Shown here one piece after another: positions 35,412 to 43,742 of a DNA stretch of 64,000 bases. Made by a program: the position numbers and the translations under genes. A model generated the notes under the pieces. That model saw only the letters and a list, made by a program, of their open reading frames with translations. It had not been told where the DNA came from and ran no database searches. The stretch lies in NCBI RefSeq assembly GCF_002803075.1, contig NZ_NNBK01000021.1, positions 1 to 64,000 on the forward strand, given 5' to 3'. This DNA is from Streptomyces sp. CB01373. Lineage in GTDB: Bacteria > Actinomycetota > Actinomycetes > Streptomycetales > Streptomycetaceae. Every line of letters begins with the position of its first letter. The stretch's first letter is position 1.

Positions 35412-35430
35412 TGCCTAAGCCCATTAGGCA
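35412..35430. promoter_or_regulatory. TetR-type operator palindrome
   Basis: TGCCTAA (35412-35418), GCCCA spacer, TTAGGCA (35424-35430): a perfect 7-bp inverted repeat in a locally AT-rich spot. It is 50 bases upstream of the TetR start and 165 bases upstream of the protease start. Size and place fit a TetR operator. Confidence 0.65.
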
Positions 35431-35517
35431 AACGGCAGGACGTTTGGCTCGGCCGCGAATACCAGCATTGGCATGGACCTGTTCAGTCGGTCCCGCTAAG
35501 CTGCTCCCCGACCCGAT

Positions 35518-35531
35518 TGAGAGCGCTCTCA
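35518..35531. promoter_or_regulatory. LacI/CebR-like 14-bp palindrome upstream of a secreted protease
   Basis: TGAGAGCGCTCTCA is a perfect 14-bp palindrome 63 bases before the protease start. The known CebR/CelR operator of actinomycetes is TGGGAGCGCTCCCA, so this differs at one position per half. It looks like the operator of a LacI-family regulator encoded elsewhere. Confidence 0.6.
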
Positions 35532-35594
35532 GGTCGCGGTAGTTCCACCCCGTGTTCCACCCCCACCTCGTTGGAACGACGAAGGGCACCCCCT

Positions 35595-36746
35595 GTGAGA
35601 CGCACCAAACTCCACCGCGTGGCCGTGGCCGCGCTCGTCCTGCTCGGCAGCTGGGCCGTGGCAGGCACCACGCCGGCGGGAGCGGCGACCCCCGCCGCCG
35701 CACCCTCCGCCTCCCCCGGCCTGCTCCAGGCGATGCAGCGTGACCTGGGACTCTCCCCGCAGCAGGCCGAGGCGCGCCTGTCGGCGGAACGCACCGCCAC
35801 GGCCGTGGAACCGAAGGCCCGCGCGGCCGCCGGCTCCGCCTTCGGCGGCTCGTGGTTCGACGACAGGACCGGCCGCCTCACCGTGGCCGTCACCTCCGAC
35901 GCCTCCGACTCGACCCTGCGCGCCGTCCGGACCGCCGGCGCCGAGGTCCGCACCGTCCGGCACAGCGCTCGGCAGCTCGACACGGCCAAGGACCGCCTCG
36001 ACGGCACGACCGCACCGCAGGGTGTGAGCGGCTGGCGGGTGGACCCGAAGGCCAACACGGTGGTCGTGGACGTCGTCGGCGCCGCGCGCTCCGACAACGA
36101 TGTCCAACGCTTCCTCTCCAAGGCCCGCGCGGCCGGCCCCGTCACCGTCCGCACAGTCTCCGCGGCGCCGCAGACCTTCGCCGCGGGCACGGTCGGCGGC
36201 GACCCGTACTACACCGGCAACGCCCGCTGCTCCATCGGCTTCTCGGTGTACGGCGGCTTCGTGACCGCCGGACACTGCGGCCAGGCCGGCGCCGGGGTGA
36301 GCGGCTGGGACGGCTCGTACATCGGCAACTTCCAGGGGTCCTCGTTCCCCGACAACGACTACGCCTGGGTCAGCGTCGGCAGCGGCTGGTGGACGGTCCC
36401 GGTCGTCCTCGGCTGGGGCACCGTCCCGGACCAGCTGGTGCGCGGCTCCGCCGTGGCTCCTGTCGGCGCCTCGGTCTGCCGCTCCGGCTCGACGACGCAC
36501 TGGCACTGCGGCACCGTGCTGGCGCACAACGAGACCGTCAACTACAGCCAGGGCGCCGTGCACGAGCTGACGAAGACCAGCGTGTGCGCCGAACCGGGCG
36601 ACTCCGGCGGCTCCTTCATCAGCGGTGACCAGGCCCAGGGCGTCACCTCCGGAGGCTGGGGCAACTGCTCCAGCGGCGGCGAGACCTGGTTCCAGCCGGT
36701 CAACGAGATCCTCAACCGCTACGGACTGACCCTGCACACCGCCTGA
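35595..36746 (+). CDS. Secreted serine protease, streptogrisin/alpha-lytic type (S1 family)
   Basis: A 383-residue preproprotease. Signal peptide: VRRTKLHRVAVAALVLLGSWAVA, ending near GAATP. The propeptide (about residues 35-185) contains the LGLSPQQAEARL motif of alpha-lytic-type proregions. The mature chymotrypsin-fold enzyme has the triad His in GGFVTAGHCG, Asp in FPDNDYAWV and Ser in CAEPGDSGGSF, with Cys pairs as in streptogrisins. It degrades protein outside the cell. GTG 35595 has GAAGGG 8 nt upstream. A LacI-type palindrome in its leader suggests carbon-linked control; a 12-bp terminator follows. Confidence 0.93.
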   Translation: MRRTKLHRVAVAALVLLGSWAVAGTTPAGAATPAAAPSASPGLLQAMQRDLGLSPQQAEARLSAERTATAVEPKARAAAGSAFGGSWFDDRTGRLTVAVTSDASDSTLRAVRTAGAEVRTVRHSARQLDTAKDRLDGTTAPQGVSGWRVDPKANTVVVDVVGAARSDNDVQRFLSKARAAGPVTVRTVSAAPQTFAAGTVGGDPYYTGNARCSIGFSVYGGFVTAGHCGQAGAGVSGWDGSYIGNFQGSSFPDNDYAWVSVGSGWWTVPVVLGWGTVPDQLVRGSAVAPVGASVCRSGSTTHWHCGTVLAHNETVNYSQGAVHELTKTSVCAEPGDSGGSFISGDQAQGVTSGGWGNCSSGGETWFQPVNEILNRYGLTLHTA

Positions 36747-36758
36747 CCCGCACCGACC

Positions 36759-36792
36759 AGGGGGCTCCGGCAAGGCTCGGCCGGGGCCCCCT
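36759..36792. terminator. Bidirectional terminator after the protease
   Basis: AGGGGGCTCCGG (36759-36770) pairs with CCGGGGCCCCCT (36781-36792), 12 bp with one G-T, loop 10, between convergent stops. Confidence 0.75.
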
Positions 36793-36809
36793 CTCGACGG
36801 CTCGCGTGG

Positions 36810-38096
36810 TCAACCGGTGCCGGCCACCCTGCGGACCCTGTCCCGGGCGACCCGGGCCGCCGCGTACCCGGTCCCCGCGACGAAGCGCATCATCGGCCCG
36901 AACATCGGGGCGGCCAGCGACCCGGTGAAGTACAGACCCGGCACCGACGACTCGAACCCCGGGCTCAGCCACGGCGCCCTCGAACCCGGCACCTGCCTGA
37001 GCGCACCACGCACCGCCGGCGACAGGAACGGAACGGCGTCCAGGTCCAGGCGGTAACCGGTGGCGGCCAGCACATGGTCGACGTCGAGCGCCTCCGCCAC
37101 GCCGCCCGGCCCGGCCAGGTCCAGCCGCACGACGGACCCGTCGGTCCCGGCCCGTACGACCCGGCACGAGGTGCGCACCGGCACCACGCCCTCGACCCGG
37201 TCCCGCAGCCACCATCCGCCCGAGGGACGCAACGCGCGCCGGAACAGCAGCAGCCGGGCCGCGGCCGGCAGATGCCGTACCCCGCCGGGAGCCCGGCAGA
37301 CCGCGGCCAGGATCCAGCCCGTGCCCAGCGGTGAGGCGGGCCTGCCGATCCGCCGCGTCCAGGACCGGGCCTGCTCCGGGGTCGTCCCCCACAGCACGCC
37401 GTTCTCCCGGACCAGCACCTGCGCCCGGGCACCGGACTCGTGGAGCAGTGCGGCGCTCTCCAGGGCGGACTGTCCCCCGCCGACCACGGCGACCCGGCGG
37501 CCGGCGTACCGGGACAGGTCGGTGTGCTGGCTGGTGTGCGACACCGGCGCGCCGGGCCCCGGGCCTTCGGGCACGAGGCCGCGCAACTCGCCGGGTATGT
37601 GGGCCAGTCCGTTCAGGCCGGTGGCCACGACCACGGCGGCGGCCGCGAGTTCCTGTCCGTCGTCCAGCCGTACGGCGAACCCCGTACCGGCCGTGGCCAG
37701 GTCGACGGCCGCGACCCGGGCCGGCTCCACCTCGCCGACGTACTGCTTCTGGAACCACTGGCCGTACCGTACGAACACCTCGCACGGGATGGGCGTCAGT
37801 TCGGTCAGCTCCGGCTCACCGTGCACCTGGAGGAAGTCCGCCAGCCGCCCGCCCGGCTCCGGCGCCGACAGGTCGACGGCGTCCGGCGTCGACTTCAGGA
37901 ACATCCCGGTCGCCATGGCGTGCCGCCAACTGCCCATGACCTCACCGAAGACGCGCACCGGAACTCCCGCCCCGCGCAGGTGCGCGGCGACCGACAGCCC
38001 GTACGGCCCGGCGCCGACCACCACGACCGGCAGCGCCGGGCGCCCCGGCCGCGCTCCCCCGTGGGCAGGCCACGGCCCCGGAAGCGACTGCGTCAT
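36810..38096 (-). CDS. FAD-dependent oxidoreductase, flavin-monooxygenase-like
   Basis: A 428-residue protein with an FAD motif PVVVVGAGPYGLSVAAHLRG near residue 23 and an NADPH motif RRVAVVGGGQSALESAALL near 197. A late ATGYRLD motif is shared by flavin monooxygenases and lysine/ornithine N-hydroxylases. The sequence between carries GVPVRVFGEVMGSWR, like FMO/BVMO relatives. The substrate is unknown and there is no siderophore or secondary-metabolite cluster beside it. ATG 38096 follows a G-rich GGGGGGAT. It shares the terminator at 36759-36792. Confidence 0.82.
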   Translation of the reverse strand: MTQSLPGPWPAHGGARPGRPALPVVVVGAGPYGLSVAAHLRGAGVPVRVFGEVMGSWRHAMATGMFLKSTPDAVDLSAPEPGGRLADFLQVHGEPELTELTPIPCEVFVRYGQWFQKQYVGEVEPARVAAVDLATAGTGFAVRLDDGQELAAAAVVVATGLNGLAHIPGELRGLVPEGPGPGAPVSHTSQHTDLSRYAGRRVAVVGGGQSALESAALLHESGARAQVLVRENGVLWGTTPEQARSWTRRIGRPASPLGTGWILAAVCRAPGGVRHLPAAARLLLFRRALRPSGGWWLRDRVEGVVPVRTSCRVVRAGTDGSVVRLDLAGPGGVAEALDVDHVLAATGYRLDLDAVPFLSPAVRGALRQVPGSRAPWLSPGFESSVPGLYFTGSLAAPMFGPMMRFVAGTGYAAARVARDRVRRVAGTG

Positions 38097-38310
38097 GCAT
38101 CCCCCCGCTGGTCCCCTCGCCGCCTTCCCCAAGGCGGGCGTGACACTCCGGGATGTGCGCGCCGGCCGAGCGCCGCCGCACGTCTCCCCCCTCCGCCGGT
38201 CAGTGTTACCCACCGACCGCCGCCGGAATGCGATATTGGGACACCTTGCCAAAAATTGGTCTGAGTGTTGACCGGCCGCCCCCGCGCGCCTCAAGGGGAC
38301 GGAGCGCGAA

Positions 38311-38352
38311 CACCCGGCTCCCGTCCTCGTGGCGGAGGACGGGAGCCGGGTG
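38311..38352. terminator. Terminator of the small Cys-containing protein gene
   Basis: CACCCGGCTCCCGTCCTC (38311-38328) pairs perfectly over 18 bp with 38335-38352, loop 6, directly after the stop at 38360 on the minus strand. Confidence 0.82.
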
Positions 38353-38359
38353 CCAGGAC

Positions 38360-38581
38360 CTAATGGTCCGTGGCGGCGGGAGAGCCGACCGCGGGTGGTG
38401 CGGTCATCAGCTTCCCGAACAACGCCATGCAGGTGGAACAGTGTCCAGCCCGCTGTGCGCTCGCGCCGTCGACGTGCTGACCCAGTTTCTGTCCGCACAG
38501 GGTGGTGGTCGTGTGCTTGGCCATGACGTGCCAGACCAGAGCCCCACCGGGCTTCTCTGCTCCTGCACACATCTCATACAT
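38360..38581 (-). CDS. Small putative zinc-binding protein
   Basis: A 73-residue protein, MYEMCAGAEKPGGALVWHVM, then TTTTLCGQKLGQHVD and GHCSTCMALFGKLM. The ordered His, Cys and CxxC residues look like a small zinc-binding module, a kind of short protein common in Streptomyces with no assigned role. ATG 38581 is chosen because GGAG lies 7 nt upstream; a start at 38617 is also in frame. It has its own strong terminator, which supports a real gene. Confidence 0.6.
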   Translation of the reverse strand: MYEMCAGAEKPGGALVWHVMAKHTTTTLCGQKLGQHVDGASAQRAGHCSTCMALFGKLMTAPPAVGSPAATDH

Positions 38582-38698
38582 GATCGGCTCCACTCCCTCG
38601 ATGGACGCCTCTCTCACTCAAGGAGACACCGAGTGGGCCATCTGCACGCAGCCACGGACGGCCATTCAGGTGAAACACGGGCCCCCGGTGGTGCCATC

Positions 38699-39439
38699 AT
38701 GGGGCGCATGCGAAAAGGCGGAGCGTTGCGGACAGCGGCCGTGGTGGCCGTCGGTGGGGCGCTGGCGATGTCGCTGACGGCCTGCGGCGGTACGGGCCAC
38801 CGGCGCCCGGCCGGTCACGGCGGGCCGGCGGAGCGCACGCCGGGCCGCGGGGCCTTTCCGAGCCGGGTGCCGGGCATCGGTGACCACATGTGGCATCGGG
38901 TGCCGTCCGGGTCCCGCCAGGTGGTCGCCGTCCACGGAGCCGGGCCCGACTCCCCCGACGCGACGGTCGATTTCTTCACCAAGCACGGCTCGCACTGGGA
39001 GCGGGCGGGTTCCTGGCCGGCCCACAACGGCAGGAAGGGCTGGACGACGGACCATCACGAGGGCGACCAGCGCACCCCTGTGGGGGTGTTCACGCTGAGC
39101 GACGCCGGCGGCGTGCTCGAGAACCCCGGGGCGAAGCTCCCGTACACACGGTCCGCCGCGTTCCAGGCGCCCCGGTCCTGGACGAAGAACGCCTGGCACG
39201 ACTTCGACTACGTCATCGCCATCGACTTCAACCGCGTCAAGGGCACACCGCCCAACGACCCCACCCGGCCTCAAGGGCAGTCAAGGGGTGGCGGCATCTG
39301 GCTGCACATGGACCACGGCAGCGGCACCTCCGCGTGCGTGACCCTGTCCGAGTCGGCGATGCGGTACCTGCTGCGCTCCCTCGACCCGCGTCAGCACCCG
39401 GTCGTGGTCATGGGAGACAAGGCGGACCTCCAGGCCTGA
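38699..39439 (+). CDS. L,D-transpeptidase-like lipoprotein (YkuD-type)
   Basis: A 246-residue exported protein. It has a basic start (MGRMRKGGALR), a hydrophobic stretch and the lipobox SLTAC (Cys near residue 29). The catalytic domain matches actinobacterial L,D-transpeptidase-like proteins: RTPVGVFTLSDAGG, then HDFDYVIAIDFN, and the active-site block GGGIWLHMDHGSGTSACVTL with the catalytic Cys after His. It would form or edit 3-3 cross-links in peptidoglycan, or cleave related bonds. The start could also be ATG 38708; neither has a strong ribosome site. Confidence 0.83.
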   Translation: MGRMRKGGALRTAAVVAVGGALAMSLTACGGTGHRRPAGHGGPAERTPGRGAFPSRVPGIGDHMWHRVPSGSRQVVAVHGAGPDSPDATVDFFTKHGSHWERAGSWPAHNGRKGWTTDHHEGDQRTPVGVFTLSDAGGVLENPGAKLPYTRSAAFQAPRSWTKNAWHDFDYVIAIDFNRVKGTPPNDPTRPQGQSRGGGIWLHMDHGSGTSACVTLSESAMRYLLRSLDPRQHPVVVMGDKADLQA

Positions 39440-39473
39440 CGCCGCCCGGCGGGGGCCGCCGGCCGCAGCCGCC

Positions 39474-39965
39474 TCACGGCCGCGCGGCGTCGAGCAGCGC
39501 TACGCGGACGACGACACGCTTGCCCACCGGCTCGCGCCGCACCTCGAACCGCTCCACCACGGCCATCACGATCTCCAGACCGTGCTGGCCCACCCGTCCG
39601 GGATCGGCTGCCCGTGCCACGGGCAGCACCGGATCGCTGTCCCAGACCGCGATGTCCACGGCGTCTCCGGCGATCCGCAGATCCATCAGGATGGGGCCGG
39701 AGGCGTACTTGCGGGCGTTGGTGACCAGTTCGCTGACCACCAGCTGCGTCAGGTCCATGGCCCGGTCCGAGACCGTCAGTCCGTGGCCGGTCCTGGCCCG
39801 GCTCAGGAACGCGGCCGCGAGATGGCGGGCCTCGGCGATGCACGCTCCGTCGCCGTCGAGGGCCGCCGCCATGCGTATCACGCCGGTATCCGGCGCCGGC
39901 TCCGCGCCGCCGAGGAGGACGGATTCCATCCCAACCGCCTTCACCACCCTGTTCACGGCGTGCAC
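39474..39965 (-). CDS. Anti-sigma-type ATP-binding protein (HATPase_c_2)
   Basis: A 163-residue RsbW/SpoIIAB-like domain. The N-box is in LTQLVVSELVTNARKYASGP, the G1 region is VAVWDSDP-like (VDIAVWDSDPVLP), and GQHGLEIVMAVVERFEVR follows. Streptomyces has dozens of these; they bind sigma factors or anti-anti-sigma proteins, or act on their own. No sigma factor or STAS partner is adjacent. GTG 39965 with GAGGGG close upstream is the chosen start; ATG 39929 is the alternative. Confidence 0.85.
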   Translation of the reverse strand: MHAVNRVVKAVGMESVLLGGAEPAPDTGVIRMAAALDGDGACIAEARHLAAAFLSRARTGHGLTVSDRAMDLTQLVVSELVTNARKYASGPILMDLRIAGDAVDIAVWDSDPVLPVARAADPGRVGQHGLEIVMAVVERFEVRREPVGKRVVVRVALLDAARP

Positions 39966-40192
39966 ATACCCCTCTTCCGGCCGGGCACGCCTGCGGCCGC
40001 CGTGTCTGCTTCGTCACACGGGCGACCGGCCGCCGCGGAGCGGCGAGCCGGCGACGGCGGCGCCGTCACCGCGACCTCACCCGCGCCCTCGCCGCGTCCA
40101 CGAGCCGGACAGAACGGCGACAAGGTGCCGGATGCATCTACCGTTCGTGGTGCCGGTCGAGCGACGGCCTCGACGGTCGAGGGGAGCCCAGC

Positions 40193-41032
40193 ATGGCCGA
40201 GGACACAGCGGAGCGGACAACGCGGGAGCACGGGACCGTCGTCGCCCTCCGCGAGGTGGGCGTCCGCCGCTGCACGACCGACCAGGTGATCCTCGACGAC
40301 GTCGACTGGACGGTGCGCGCGGGAGAGCACTGGGCACTGCTGGGTGCCAACGGCGCCGGGAAGACCACACTGCTGCGGCTGCTCGGCGCCCTGATGCACC
40401 CCACGGCCGGCAGCGTCGAGGTCCTCGGCGAACTCCTCGGCCGCGTCGACGTACGGGAACTGCGCGCACGCATCGGGCACGTCACCACCGCGCAGCGCGT
40501 TCCTGGTGAACTGGACGCCCACACCGTCGTGCTGACCGGTCACTCGGGCACGGTGCAGCCACTGTGGCGGATGTACGACGAGGAGCTCCGGCAGCGGGCC
40601 CACGAACTGCTCGCCGAGCTGGACATCAAGGACCTGGCCGACCGGCCGTACGGAGTCTGCTCGGGCGGGCAGCGGGCGCGCGTCCTGATCGCCCGGGCCC
40701 TCATGGCCGAGCCCGCGCTGCTGCTTCTCGACGAGCCCTTCAACGCCCTGGACCTGCCGTCCCGCGAGGATCTGGTCGAGGCCATGCACCGGCTCGCGGA
40801 GGGACGGCCACGGCTCGCCACGGTGACGGTCACCCACCACCTCGAGGAACTCTCCCCCGCCGTCAGTCACGCCCTGCTGCTGCGCGAAGGCCGGATCCTG
40901 GCCCAGGGACCCGTCGAGGACGTACTGACCGGGCCGTGGCTGACCACGTGCTTCGGCCGCCCCATCGCGGTCAGCCGGCACGAGGGCCGCTGGTGGGCCC
41001 ATTCCGGGCGGCAGAGCCCCAGGAGCGCGTAA
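40193..41032 (+). CDS. ABC transporter ATP-binding protein, orphan
   Basis: A 279-residue ABC ATPase: Walker A GANGAGKTTLLRLL (about residue 60), a signature that reads CSGGQRARVLIARAL instead of LSGGQ, Walker B ALLLLDEPFNALD and switch His in TVTHHLEEL. The single-domain layout and the TDQVILDDVDWTVRAGEHWALLG start resemble ModF/YlmA-type ATPases, proposed to work without a permease. No permease or binding protein is nearby. Confidence 0.87.
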   Translation: MAEDTAERTTREHGTVVALREVGVRRCTTDQVILDDVDWTVRAGEHWALLGANGAGKTTLLRLLGALMHPTAGSVEVLGELLGRVDVRELRARIGHVTTAQRVPGELDAHTVVLTGHSGTVQPLWRMYDEELRQRAHELLAELDIKDLADRPYGVCSGGQRARVLIARALMAEPALLLLDEPFNALDLPSREDLVEAMHRLAEGRPRLATVTVTHHLEELSPAVSHALLLREGRILAQGPVEDVLTGPWLTTCFGRPIAVSRHEGRWWAHSGRQSPRSA

Positions 41033-41175
41033 GGCGCCTCGCCGATCCTTCGCACACAGCGGTCCGACGCCGCTTCCCTCTACCCGAAGTAACATGATCC
41101 ACTTTGGCTCCGGGCTTTGTCCCCAGTCACCTCGGGCGCACCCGTGCCGTCCGACCCCCCGTGCGAAGGATCCTC

Positions 41176-41337
41176 ATGCCGTCTCCGGACGCTGCTCTGC
41201 AGCAAGCGCATTCCGACTACGAGCAGCACAGGCAGACCTGCCGTCAATGTCAGGCGCATGCCATTCCGTGCGCCGTGGCCAAGCACCTGATGCGCATCTA
41301 CAACAACGCCCGAAGAGGTCTCGCCCGCGCCGAGTGA
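41176..41337 (+). CDS. Small conserved Cys-containing protein (53 residues)
   Basis: MPSPDAALQQAHSDYEQHRQ then TCRQCQAHAIPCAVAKHLMR and IYNNARRG. The CxxCx6C pattern within a helical small protein could bind metal. ATG 41176 has GAAGGAT 5 nt upstream, and a strong terminator lies 20 bases after the stop. I know no function for it. Confidence 0.65.
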   Translation: MPSPDAALQQAHSDYEQHRQTCRQCQAHAIPCAVAKHLMRIYNNARRGLARAE

Positions 41338-41357
41338 AACCGAGGCCGGGCGAAACC

Positions 41358-41407
41358 GAAGGGGGCGGCGGTGGGACCGGTCATCCGGTCCCACCGCCGC
41401 CCCCTTC
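41358..41407. terminator. Very strong bidirectional terminator
   Basis: A perfect 23-bp stem (41358-41380 with 41385-41407), loop TCAT, sits between the convergent small-protein gene and the DUF1996 gene. Confidence 0.9.
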
Positions 41408-41423
41408 GCGGCCCGTGGCGTCG

Positions 41424-43430
41424 TCAGGCGGCGCTGCGCCTGATCCGGCGCAGCAGCACGAAGCCCGCGGTCACGAGCACCGCACCGGCGGCCGCGGGCC
41501 ACAGCTTGGCTCCGGTCTCGGCCAGGCTGCCCCTGACTGCCTGCGGTTCGGTCTGCGGTCCGGTCTGTGCGCCGGCCGCCGCCTGGCCGTCTCCGCCGGG
41601 AGCCGGGGTGTAGGCGGGCGAGCCCACCTCACCACCGGTCGCGGCACCGGTCTCGGCACCCGTGGCGCTCGTCCCCGCCTGACGGGAGGTGTCGGCCTTG
41701 GGTTCCACCGCGCCGCCCGTGGGCTCCGCGGACTTCTCCGCCCCTGCGCCGCCCTTGCCGGCCCCGGCCGCGCCGCCGTTGCCGCCGGTACCGGCCGCGC
41801 CGGCGCCGTCTCCGGGCCGCGCGCCCGAGGTCTCCGTCGGCTTCTCCTCAGGCTCCTGAGGGTCCTGCGGCTTCTCCGGCTCCTGCGGCTTCTCCGGCTG
41901 CGCGCCGGACTCCGCGCCCTGGTCGGCCCCGGCGCCGCACGTGCGGCCGCTGTTGATGCAGTCGACCATCCGGCCCATCAGGTCCTCGTCGAAGACGTTG
42001 ATGAAGTCGCCGTGGTCCGTGCCCGGCTTGTGCAGCTGCTCGGGGAAGGAGTCCACGGCGAACAGCGGGGTGGTCGCACCGCCGTCGTTCAGGCTCGGGG
42101 CGTCGACGCCGTAGACGATGCGCTGCACCAGTTGCGGGATCGCCCGGAATCCCTCCGGGCAGTTGCCCTCGCCGTCGGCGAACGCCACGTGCGTGCGGTG
42201 GTTGGCGCTGTCGGCGTTCCGGCCGTCCCAGCAGCTCTGGAACCTGAAGGTGCGCACCACGTCGCTGCCCTGGGGGCAGAGCGGGTACCTGTCCTTCAGC
42301 TGCCGGTCCTCGAACCCGGTGCAGGACCAGGAGGCGTTGGCGTTGGCGGGGCCGTTGACGAACGCCTTGGCGTCACCGGTGATGATGCGCAGGAAGCGCG
42401 GCATCGCCGTCACCTTGCCGCGCGGGCTGCCCTCGAAGGACAGCGTCACCTGCTTCGGCGTCACGATCTTGCCCGCGTTGCCCTCGGTCCCGCCGCCGGG
42501 GGCGTCGGCGTCCCGCTCACGGGTTCCGTCCTGAAGGCGCAGCACGGGCCAGTAGTAGGTCGACCTGTCGCCCTTGTCGGCGCAGCTCGTGTCGGCCTTC
42601 GCCAGGTCCTCGTCACTCGCGAAGGCGCTGTTGCCCTGGTTGCCGATGTAGTCGTGGAAGTGGTGGGCGCCGTTGGTGACGCCGGGGGCGACGATCACGT
42701 TGTCCGAGTTGAACAGGCCGCCCGCGTTCACTCCGCAGCTGGAGGCGAAGGTGCCGCGTGAGGCGTCCGCCTCCTCACGGGGCTTGCCGGCATTGGGCTG
42801 CACGGAGCTGATGTCCGCGTAGTCCGCGGCCACGGGCCCGTTGCCGGACCGCCCGTCGTCGGCGCCCTGCTCCGGCTCCTGCTGTCCGTCCTGCGGCAAG
42901 CTCTGGTCCTGACCGCTCTGGTCCTGGCCGGTCTGCCCGTCGCCGCCCTCGGTGTCGGAGGTGCGCAGGGTGCAGGCCGCGAGGTCGCTGAGCCCGTCGG
43001 GCCGCTCCCCGGCACGCTCGATCGCGTCGGCGATGCCGCCGATCGTCGTGGTCCGCTCCTGCGTGAGCGGGCCCACGATCCCCTTGTCCACGGCGTCGAC
43101 GTCGATACGCCCGTCCTTCACCGCTTCCAGCATCCGCTGGTAGGCGCTCGCGATCTGCTGGTCCAGGGCCGCGAGTTGCTCGTCGACGGTCGTCTTCGCC
43201 TCCTCCGGCACCTCGGTCAGCCGGGCGCCGACGTCCGGGCAGTCGATCGTGGCGCCTCCCGCCGCCGGGCTCTGCTTACGGTCCCCTACGGACTGCACGG
43301 CCGACGTGTCTTCGGTGGCGGAGGCGTACACGTTGGCGACCATCAGCCCGCCTCCGCCCAGGATGAGCGCCATCGCACCGATGGTGGCGCGCCGTGGGCC
43401 CGTGGGTCGTCTGCGCGTGTTGCGTCTCAC
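41424..43430 (-). CDS. DUF1996 domain protein with sortase anchoring signal
   Basis: A 668-residue exported protein. N-terminal basic region plus hydrophobic segment (IGAMALILGGGGLMVANVYA) acts as signal or anchor. A helical segment follows (about residues 60-160), then the DUF1996 domain (NSDNVIVAPGVTNGAHHFHDYIGN ... HRTHVAFADGEGNCP) to about 490, and a long Glu/Pro/Gly/Ala-rich spacer. The C-terminus is the sorting signal LAETG plus hydrophobic stretch (LWPAAAGAVLVTAGFVLL) and RRIRR tail, the class E sortase type used in Streptomyces. It should be wall-linked. DUF1996 has no firm activity. GTG 43430 follows GGAGAAG. Confidence 0.88.
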   Translation of the reverse strand: MRRNTRRRPTGPRRATIGAMALILGGGGLMVANVYASATEDTSAVQSVGDRKQSPAAGGATIDCPDVGARLTEVPEEAKTTVDEQLAALDQQIASAYQRMLEAVKDGRIDVDAVDKGIVGPLTQERTTTIGGIADAIERAGERPDGLSDLAACTLRTSDTEGGDGQTGQDQSGQDQSLPQDGQQEPEQGADDGRSGNGPVAADYADISSVQPNAGKPREEADASRGTFASSCGVNAGGLFNSDNVIVAPGVTNGAHHFHDYIGNQGNSAFASDEDLAKADTSCADKGDRSTYYWPVLRLQDGTRERDADAPGGGTEGNAGKIVTPKQVTLSFEGSPRGKVTAMPRFLRIITGDAKAFVNGPANANASWSCTGFEDRQLKDRYPLCPQGSDVVRTFRFQSCWDGRNADSANHRTHVAFADGEGNCPEGFRAIPQLVQRIVYGVDAPSLNDGGATTPLFAVDSFPEQLHKPGTDHGDFINVFDEDLMGRMVDCINSGRTCGAGADQGAESGAQPEKPQEPEKPQDPQEPEEKPTETSGARPGDGAGAAGTGGNGGAAGAGKGGAGAEKSAEPTGGAVEPKADTSRQAGTSATGAETGAATGGEVGSPAYTPAPGGDGQAAAGAQTGPQTEPQAVRGSLAETGAKLWPAAAGAVLVTAGFVLLRRIRRSAA

Positions 43431-43635
43431 CGAACTTCTCCTACGCGTCGTGGCCGGCCGGGAATGCGATTCCCCCCGTCCCATACGGAGTTCGGCCCGG
43501 GAATGTTCAAGCGCCCCGCGGAATCCCCCGCGTCGCCGACCCCGGGCGGCGAGCGGTGGCGGCCCGCACAAGCGGCGGCGCGGCGCGCCGTGGATCGGCA
43601 GGTGGCGCGAACGCCCGTTCGGCGGACACGACGAA

Positions 43636-43664
43636 AGCCCCACTCCCATGTCGGGAGTGGGGCT
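43636..43664 (-). terminator. Terminator downstream of the tRNA-like element
   Basis: On the minus strand AGCCCCACTCCC, loop GACAT, GGGAGTGGGGCT gives a perfect 12-bp stem, followed by TTTCGTCGT. The T-run lies on the minus-strand side only, so the terminator faces a transcript from the tRNA-like sequence at 43742-43673. Confidence 0.85.
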
Positions 43665-43672
43665 CGTCCACG

Positions 43673-43742
43673 AGCGCCGGGCAGGCCTTGCACCTGCATC
43701 TCCCCGCAGGAAGCGGGGCGTCTTTCCTTGGACCACCAACGC
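43673..43742 (-). tRNA. Atypical tRNA-Gly(UCC)-like gene
   Basis: Read on the minus strand the 70 bases fold as a cloverleaf. Acceptor GCGTTGG / CCGGCGC (7 bp with two G-U). D-stem GTC/GAC with loop CAAGGAAA that keeps the GG pair. Anticodon stem CCCCG/CGGGG with 7-base loop CTTCCTG: U33 present, anticodon UCC. Variable loop AGAT. T-stem GCAGG/CCTGC with loop TGCAAGG. Departures from normal tRNA are U at 37 (normally a purine), G at 55 in place of U, G at 60 and a 3-bp D-stem. CCA is not encoded. A TATGCT box (43789-43784) lies about 42 bases upstream and a terminator follows. It could be a functional odd tRNA, a non-ribosomal tRNA, or a structured RNA that only looks like one. Confidence 0.45.

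Noticed and set aside
36810..38096. Siderophore amino-acid N-hydroxylase
   Set aside because: The ATGY motif is shared, but there is no NIS or NRPS gene nearby and the rest fits general flavin monooxygenases.
40193..41032. Complete ABC transporter
   Set aside because: No permease or binding-protein gene lies within several kilobases.
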